Positions 14,747 to 15,632 of a stretch of DNA of 15,632 nucleotides are shown piece by piece (within the stretch, counting starts at the first letter, position 1; every line of letters starts with the position of its first letter). The notes below the pieces were generated by a model. That model saw only the letters and a list, made by a program, of their open reading frames with translations. It was not told the DNA's origin and did not search any database. The translations under genes and the position numbers were made by a program. This DNA comes from Bacilli bacterium (lineage in GTDB: Bacteria > Bacillota_I > Bacilli_A > ML615J-28 > CAG-698), in NCBI GenBank assembly GCA_016282055.1, contig JAEEJT010000104.1, positions 1 to 15,632 on the forward strand, given 5' to 3'.

Positions 14747-15616
14747 TTAATAAACAAGTTTTTCAAAGAAACCAAATCCAAGACTATTAGGTCCTGTATG
14801 ACAAGCAGTAACAATACCCATTTGTTTTAATTCAATATCTTCATTACTTAAATTTAATGTTGTTTTAAGATTATCTAAAAGCTTTTGACTAAGCTCTTTG
14901 TTTGTTGTATAACCAACGATAAACTTAAACTTTCTATCACTAAACTTATCAATAATATCTTTTGCCTTATTAACAAAAGCTTTTAATGTTCTCATAATAC
15001 CAATACCAAAACCAGCATGTTTTAAACTACCACGATTAACTTGTAAAATTGGTTTAATTTGTAAAGAACCAGTAATAAGACTCTTTAATCCACTAATACG
15101 TCCACCAACTTTTAAATACTTTAAGTTTTCAACAGTCAAGAAAATATTAGATCCTTCTTTTAATCTCTCAAGTTTTTCCTCGATTTGACTTAAATTATAT
15201 CCTTTGTCAATCATCTTACGAATTTCAAGAACTAATAATCCTTGTAAAATACATAAAGTCTCAGAATTAACAATTAAAATATTTCTATCAGGATATTCTT
15301 CTAATATCATGCCTTTAGCAACTAAAGCACTATTATAACTACCTGAAAAATCTTTTGTAATACATACACAACAAACATCCATATTTTCTTTACATGCTTT
15401 TTCAAACTCATCATAATAACTAGTTGGACTAGGACATCCAGTCTTAAAGAATAATGATCTATTAGTTAACATTTCATTATATAATTCTTCATTTGTATAT
15501 AATTTTTCACAATCATCTTTTATTACATGAAATTGTACTAGTGAAACATCAAACTTTTGACATTCATCAACAGTTAAATCACAAGCACTATCACTTATCA
15601 ATTTTATATTACCCAT
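14747..15616 (-). CDS. DegV/FakB-family fatty-acid-binding protein
   Basis: The 289-residue protein opens with KLISDSACDL (5-14), the DegV hallmark. It carries the lipid carboxylate-binding elements TGCPSP (59-64, in place of the common TSQPSP) and DFSGSYNSA (89-97), the conserved LKVGGRIS segment, and an end with TACHTGPNSLGFGF. In Firmicutes, DegV proteins such as FakB bind a fatty acid and present it to the FakA kinase, feeding exogenous or recycled fatty acids into phospholipids. FakA is not in this window. The protein is cytoplasmic with no signal peptide. ATG at 15616 has GGTGAT upstream; only 16 bases remain before the window edge, so the promoter is not visible. It ends in its own terminator and is probably not co-transcribed with oadA. 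Confidence 0.88.
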   Translation of the reverse strand: MGNIKLISDSACDLTVDECQKFDVSLVQFHVIKDDCEKLYTNEELYNEMLTNRSLFFKTGCPSPTSYYDEFEKACKENMDVCCVCITKDFSGSYNSALVAKGMILEEYPDRNILIVNSETLCILQGLLVLEIRKMIDKGYNLSQIEEKLERLKEGSNIFLTVENLKYLKVGGRISGLKSLITGSLQIKPILQVNRGSLKHAGFGIGIMRTLKAFVNKAKDIIDKFSDRKFKFIVGYTTNKELSQKLLDNLKTTLNLSNEDIELKQMGIVTACHTGPNSLGFGFFEKLVY

Positions 15617-15632
15617 ATTATCACCGCAATTA

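Overview
The window is a compact, strongly AT-rich bacterial chromosome segment. Every protein-coding gene except yidD lies on the minus strand. TGA is used as a stop (at the end of the methyltransferase gene) and Trp is read from TGG, so the standard bacterial code applies rather than the Mycoplasma code. Shine-Dalgarno sequences of the GGAGG type, low GC and the gene set (YtxK-like methyltransferase beside ackA, DegV, ABC-F, stand-alone BirA, biotin-dependent Na+ decarboxylase) suggest an uncultured fermentative low-GC Bacillota or a Bacilli lineage close to the Mollicutes. I cannot name the taxon more closely. No phage, IS element, CRISPR array or obvious foreign DNA is visible. No gene-free stretch exceeds about 230 bases.

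Left block (1-6587, minus strand): one promoter with a TTGAAA / 17-bp / TATAAT layout drives a likely six-gene operon: ABC-F ATPase, typA/bipA GTPase, lipoprotein 5'-nucleotidase, YfcE-like phosphodiesterase, YtxK-like methyltransferase and acetate kinase (cut by the window edge). The first five genes abut or overlap, mostly as TAATG or TAA|ATG, and the last junction is 10 bases, so translational coupling is likely.

Middle block (6588-8624): the only plus-strand protein gene, yidD (membrane-insertion helper), converges on a secreted protein with Ig-like repeats. Their 3' ends overlap by 75 bases on opposite strands. This is the least ordinary part of the window.

Right block (8625-15632): ATP-type PEP carboxykinase (own promoter and terminator), a tRNA-Lys(CTT) gene on the plus strand, a stand-alone biotin protein ligase, and a four-gene oxaloacetate decarboxylase Na+ pump operon (oadA, oadG, separate biotin carrier, oadB). 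A DegV lipid-binding protein follows at the edge. BirA would biotinylate the carrier protein. PEPCK and the Na+ pump share oxaloacetate, so together they could form a PEP-to-pyruvate route that makes ATP and also exports Na+. That is an inference. Most of the window is recognisable housekeeping and energy metabolism. I see no clear new system, but several regulatory and overlap arrangements deserve a check.
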